Source of the DNA: Hexactinellida sp. DTS-2022
Lineage: Eukaryota > Porifera > Hexactinellida
DNA: 64,000 bases
Direction: 5' to 3'
Assembly: GCA_028753945.1 (NCBI GenBank)
Contig: JAPNXP010000014.1
Coordinates: 2,976,001 to 3,040,000, forward strand
Shown here: positions 59,094 through 64,000 of the stretch, one piece after another
Numbering within the stretch: the stretch's first letter is position 1
Layout of the letters: each line of letters starts with the position of its first letter
Made by a program: the position numbers and the translations under genes
The notes under the pieces: model-generated
Database searches by the model: none
Told to the model about the DNA's origin: nothing
What the model saw: the letters and a program-made list of their open reading frames with translations, nothing else

Positions 59094-59469
59094 GATCGAT
59101 CTTAAGACCGAACTTAGAGCTATTCACTAAGAATTAAGATCTAACTTAAGATCGATCTTAGTTAAAATCGATCTTAAGACCGAACTTAAAAAATAACTTT
59201 AAGGTAAATATGATTAGAATAGAGCATTATCCTAATTAAATACAAAACTAATGTATAATTTAAGCCCCCTCTTTGGTTTATTTTGAATTTTTATAATAAT
59301 TGAGTTTATTTAATTTTATTAGTTATAATACTCGGGAGGATAATATAGGAAAATTTGACTTAATTCTGAACAAAATTGAACTCACTATGGCTTCGTGAAA
59401 TTGGGAAATGTCTCTTATATGGCCAAATTCAGAGTACTATAATTACGGCCGCATGATGCTGGTCAGATA

Positions 59470-60820
59470 ATTTGAGATTGGAATGTATTTAGATAGAACC
59501 CTATAATGTATAGCTAATTTGAAAATTTCAGGCGAATCTGAAATCTAGTTTTCCTAAAGTGACCATTCTAAGTTCCAGGAATGTGTTAACATGATCAACG
59601 GTGACTTTTTCAAATGGAATAAAAAGTTTGTAGGCTCGCACTGCCATAATTTGCATTCAATTTCGTTGTTATTCATACAAAAGTATATTTACATATGTAC
59701 TTAGGTTGTAAACCAAAATTTTCAACATTCCAAAAAGTAAGTTCGGAGTTATAGTAATTTGAAGTCACATTTGGACTGTCAAGGTGCCTAGTCTGACTTG
59801 AAAGGGCTGTAACACTGAAAGTTTGCATTGTAAAGTTTAGATCAAGGGTCATTCCCAAATTAAATATATATTCATTAGTTCACACTTGGTTTCAAACAAT
59901 TTGGATAAAAAGTGTGAACGCTTTAGCATTTAAAACTTTCTCACCTTACAACTCATTGGGTGGTCCTTTCACATCTTTATTTGGAATCTCAGAAACCCAT
60001 TGATCAATAAATAAAATTTTGAGTGAAAATGCTCGCAATATCCGGTTTCCTATCCCTCCATAATACATTTTATGACCCTAACTCGCACAATTTTTCCAAA
60101 TGACCATATGTGGGCATAAAATGTCCCCATTTTTGATGATTTAGCATATTTATTTCTCGATAACTATTAACTCTAGAACTTAGCACTAAATTTCCAATCG
60201 CATCCATGTAATAGTCAAACCCATTAGATTAACAATTGAAACCATTTTCGAAAGATTGCTATCCTATATACTCACCGGAACACGCTCATAATAGTGTGAA
60301 AAGTAAATTAAAAATCAATTTACTTTTGTTCAACTATTGCAAATTTGGTTCAAATTGTTTGAAACCAAGTCTAAACTAATGAGGACATATGTAATTCGGA
60401 GGATTTTTCAAACTAACATACACCACGCTAACTTTCAGAATTCTATACCTTTGAAGTTCGACTTGGACCGCATATTTACATAATTCGTCGAATAATGAAA
60501 AAATTGGCAATCAAAATGTGACTTCAAAGGGCTATAACTCCCAAAGTTTGTTTGCTAGAGGTTAATTTGGAAAATCCCCCCGAATTACATATGTCCTCAT
60601 TAGTTTAGACTTGGTTTTAAACTATTTGGACCAAATTTGCAATAGTTGAACCAAATGTAAATCTATTTTTAATTGAAAATTGTCCTTTTCATGATGATAC
60701 ACACATTCGTCAGCACTAAACTGGTATTAACAGAAAAAGTAGGGCTCAGATTCACTTGAAATCTTCAATGCATCTATACTTCACTGGGTACTATACGAAA
60801 ACAGTCTAATCTCAATTACC
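59470..60820. mobile_element. Palindromic foldback-like repeat, copy 2
   Basis: Same family as 27400-28405: TTTGAGATTGGAATGTATTT at the left, inverted TAGTACCC/GAGATTAGACTG block at the right, and mirrored AATCCTCCG / GCAAATTTGGTTCAAA segments. It lies between the Harbinger left end and its transposase gene. Confidence 0.65.
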
Positions 60821-61414
60821 AAATTAACCAAAGAGGGGCCTTAATTAAAATTAACCAAAGAGGGACCTTAATTATGGTAAGTGTTTATTTATTATTGATC
60901 TAGTAAAATATATATTTCTTAATTTTTCTTTTTGAGCAACAGTTGAGGCAATTAATGTCAAATTATTAGGAACAAAGAAGAATGATTCCCCACTCCTATA
61001 ATACATAGCTTCTATTTATGTAGTTGTACTGCCTGCACGGCGGCTGGCGAGTCTCATGATATCGGTGGTGCCAATATTGTTTTAACTTGATTGGATTTAT
61101 TATGAAAATTCAATGTTTTATGTTTGTGATCTATAATATAATGATTATACACTAGTAGGATTATATAAGACTTCCAACTAGGAACCTTAATTAAATATCA
61201 AACGAAGATAAGGAATCTTCCTGACAACCAACACAACTATTGAATGTGATTAGGAATGTACAATATAATAACTTTTACTGTTGAAATATCAATGTGATCT
61301 TACTTGCACTCCGATGAAATTTACTCGAGTATAATTGTTTATAATGAAAAATTATATGCATATTTTCATTTGTTAGTGCTATTATCATTATCATACTCTT
61401 CTCTTTTCATCTAA

Positions 61415-62427
61415 ATGGCAGGAATGATTACATTGTTTTTAGCAGAAGAATCGGAAAATTCACTCGCTCGAGAGAGAGTCTTCAGAGATCGTAGTGATCC
61501 TTTGGAATTCTATGATGATCTAGAATTGGTGCAGCTTTACCGCTTCTCAAGGTCAGCAATATTAAGGATTAAAGAGATCATAGTTGATCATCTTAATTCA
61601 ACTGATAGATCTCATGCTGCACATCCACATGTACAAGTTTGTGTCGCACTACAATTTTTTGCATCTGGGACTTTTCAGATAATTTGTGGTGATGGAGTTC
61701 ACGTGAGCCAACCCTCAGCTTGCAGGTACATTAGAGCCGTTGCACTCGGACTACAATCGGTATATTCAAAGTTTATTAGCATACCCGGTTCTGCTGACAA
61801 GGCTACGATTAAGTCCCAGTTTTATGAGCTCGCGAACCTACCCGGCGTTCTTGGACTTGTAGGTGGAACACATGTTCGTATTCAAAAGCCTTCTGAAAAC
61901 GAGGCTAATTATGTAAACAGACATTTCTACAACTCCATAAATGTTCAAGCTCTCTTCTACCTATAAATGGTAGATTTTCCGATGTATTGGCAATATTCCC
62001 TGGTTCAGTACATGACTCACGTATTTGGAAGCTCTCTCAGGTTGGAACATATGTGGAGAATAACTTCTTGATTGGAGAGCATATCTTAGGTGATCGCAGG
62101 TATATGCTGAAATCCTATTTATTAACTCCATTCCGGCAACCTGCTTCAAATGTCCAAGAGAATTATAATTATTCCCACAAAAAAACGCGTGTATTAATCG
62201 AGCAAACCTTTGGGAGGTGGAAGAGAAGATTTCATTGCCATCACGGAGAGATCCGCATGGCTCCAGATAAAGTCTGCACTATTATTCTCGCATGTGCTGT
62301 TCTTCATAATATGGCTATTGTTTGGAAGCAACCCATGTTGGAAGATTCCATTATTGATCATCATACAAGTATTATGGATGAACCGTTCGCATTTGAGGAA
62401 ACTGGGCATCTTGCTGCAAAACACTAA
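61415..62427 (+). pseudogene. Harbinger (HARBI1-like) transposase, frameshifted and with a lost catalytic Asp
   Basis: The first frame (61415-61966, 183 codons) has the helix-turn-helix region and CVALQFFASGTFQ, VSQPSACRYIRAV, FYELANLPGVLGLV, then GGTHVRI (residues 150-156). Family members read GLVDGTH here, so the first catalytic Asp is Gly. A one-base change near 61960 moves the frame; the rest (to 62427) continues with FPGSVHDSRIW (second Asp), LGDRRYMLKSYLLTPFR and RVLIEQTFGRWKRRF (catalytic Glu), then an AVLHNMAI helix. Known role: with a Myb-like partner the enzyme cuts elements at TWA-like 3-bp sites. This copy carries two independent lesions. The start at 61415 is the first ATG ahead of the conserved blocks. 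Confidence 0.9.
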
Positions 62428-62759
62428 AGGGATCAGTTTGTTATTCATAACTTTAGTTGAATTAAGATTGTATTTAAATGCTACTATACAATTAATATAA
62501 TTTATATATCAAAGAGCATAAGTTGTATATAATGCATTCATCACATAAAGATTAAACAAAACATAAAAACAACAAGTGCTTTGTATATTGTAACATGAAA
62601 CAGTTCACTAAAACAAAATATTAACATATCGACATCAAAATTTCTGCGTCATTTGCGTTACGAAAATAAACAGTGTCATTAATGATTTCGTAGGTCGGCC
62701 TCCTCCCGTATATATAAATAGCTGCTGAGTAATTGCAATAAGTTTACAATACCGAAAAA

Positions 62760-63512
62760 ATGGACCATAACGCAAAACAAATTAGAGCAGAGAAGAAGAA
62801 TGCAGTCTCATTAATGAAATTGAATCAGGGTGAGATTTTGAAAGGCTCAGGAAATAGTGCTGACAAAAACAAAAGGAAAAAACAAATCTGGAGAGACATT
62901 GTGGTCAAACTTAATTCAGCTTATGGCAATGGTAGAGCTGTAGAAGATGTGAAAAAAATGGACCAACCTTAAGCTAAACGCCAAGCATAAAATTGATGCA
63001 AGCTTTAGGGAAGCCAGAAAGACTGGGGGGATACAAACACTGCTGGACATGTCGAAGACGAAGACATGCTCATTATATCAGAATATAGAGGTATTTCTGA
63101 CTTTGCAGACCGGGTAACAGAGATGTTTCAAAACACTCCTGCTTTTAGTGGAATTTCAGGTGGTGTTGATTTTTTACAAGCACCAGCTGGCAACAATGAA
63201 ATCCCAATACGCGTAGCATCAAATAGCTTAACAGTATCAACAGAGGGTCCCGTTGAATTTGAAGGAAGTCCAATTTTAGAGTCTCCAGAAGTTGAAATCC
63301 CGACATATAAGCCATCGAAGAAAAGTCGGAAGAGGAGGCGAACTGTTGATAACCAAGATGATTCGGTCGAGTTATTGAGTGCTGCAGACTTACTTCCATT
63401 ACAGCAGGCAGTTTTGTATCAACAGATGGCTGTATTCTCAGCACAGCTTCAGTTTATAGAAGAGCAGAGGGAATATTATAGATTGAAACGTCTAAGACTG
63501 ATGGAAAAATAA
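62760..63512 (+). pseudogene. Harbinger Myb/SANT-like partner protein, frameshifted
   Basis: From the ATG at 62760: a basic region (KNKRKKQIWRDIVVKLNSAYGNGR) of Myb/SANT-like type, followed after VEDVKK by a one-base slip in an A-run, then TNLKLNAKHKIDASFREARKTGG in the next frame. A second slip in a G-run (about 63026-63031) restores the frame for GHVEDEDMLIISE and the C-terminal part to 63512: a Pro/Ser-rich linker, the basic KKSRKRRR (possible nuclear signal) and a glutamine-rich helix (FSAQLQFIEEQREYYRLKRLRL), probably a coiled coil. In PIF/Harbinger elements this protein brings the transposase to the nucleus and to the termini. Both lesions are in homopolymers, so sequencing error should be considered. 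Confidence 0.8.
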
Positions 63513-63829
63513 TGTAAATGATTTCCAACAGTCATATGAATAAATATATAATACCCTTTCTCTATGGTAATGCATATTATAACTAGTATTACATTTAAAA
63601 CAATGTAGGTATGTTTATTCATACAATCAGTGATATTCTGCTACGAATTATATCATGTGATTACACACAATACCAGAAACCTTTCAAAAATATTTAACGT
63701 TTATCTGAAAGTCTAATATTCAATCAGGTAGATTAAATGTTCGATAGAAGTAAATTTGAACAACGTTTATGAAGTAATTAGCGAAAATCGAATCAAATAC
63801 AATACTTAAGACACCTCTCTAAGTAGCTT
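63513..63829. other. Harbinger 3' non-coding region
   Basis: AT-rich trailer between the Myb-like frame and the right subterminal array; AATAAA-type signals near 63540. No gene. Confidence 0.5.
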
Positions 63830-64000
63830 AAAGTTCGGTCTTAAGTTCAGTCTTAAGATCGAGCTAAAATCTTAGTGAATACCTATCTTAGTGAATACGA
63901 CGTAAGATCGAACTTAAGACTTAAGCACTAAGATCGATCTTAAGTTCGATCTTAAGTTCTTAGTGAATACGGCCGCAGGTTTAAAAATGTGTCAAAAAAA

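Larger units (their letters stand above)
58449..63975 (+). mobile_element. PIF/Harbinger element
   Basis: Ends CGGCCGTATCACTAAGAACT and its diverged complement, flanked by the 3-bp duplication CAG (58446-58448, 63976-63978), the size known for PIF/Harbinger. Both ends carry arrays of CTTAAGATCGATCTTAAG-like sites (58460-58505 with 59095-59190; 63830-63960). It encodes a HARBI1-like transposase and a Myb/SANT-like protein, both damaged, and has absorbed a hAT MITE and a foldback repeat. Confidence 0.85.

Overview
This is AT-rich DNA from an intron-containing invertebrate animal. Three things point there: an axonemal dynein light chain (DNAL1), a spliced CSTF2-type RRM exon, and an animal-style mixture of hAT, MULE, Merlin, PIF/Harbinger, RAG1/Transib-like, pogo-like and Helitron-like DNA transposons. 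No bacterial operons, rRNA or tRNA genes were recognised. I cannot name the phylum. Host genes are few, all on the minus strand and all between 23.4 and 31.3 kb: a CSTF2-like first coding exon (23402-23626), an intact intronless DNAL1 (24769-25353) and an intact UPF0047/YjbQ-family gene (30828-31298). Nearly everything else is mobile DNA.

Layout. 0-8.9 kb: MITEs and a decayed zinc-finger hAT transposase (1600-3988). 8.9-11.4 kb: a broken, minus-strand transposase whose conserved blocks resemble the RAG1/Transib catalytic core. 12.75-16.37 kb: a complete Foldback-like MULE. Its termini are arrays of a 31-bp unit, it carries a FLYWCH-like/MULE/RING transposase frame with one internal stop, and it contains a nested hAT MITE. 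17.87-18.39 kb: a Helitron-like insertion (TC...CTAG, between A and T) with a matching empty site at 27012/27013. 19-23.2 kb: further hAT and pogo-type MITEs. 23.4-31.3 kb: the host genes, separated by MITEs.

31471-55011 is one outer hAT (ZBED5/GTF2IRD2-like), expanded to 23.5 kb by nested insertions, most with recognisable target-site duplications. They are: a 2.2-kb palindrome (32111-34308); a second hAT (34320-44339) that contains a 6.4-kb palindromic Merlin element (36286-42733) with two convergent intact transposase genes; and a small hAT MITE (44859-53701) split by an 8.6-kb element (45125-53684). That last element has ~156-bp tandem units in its inverted termini, encodes an OTU protease-like protein and unidentified transposase-like exons, and is itself split by a 2.2-kb element (48999-51155).

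58449-63975 is a PIF/Harbinger element with a 3-bp duplication. It has a broken DDE transposase (first catalytic Asp replaced by Gly), a broken Myb/SANT-like partner, and nested MITEs.

The genes do not form a pathway. The transposases would act on the termini around them; most are inactivated. The Merlin pair and the OTU gene are the intact mobile-element reading frames.
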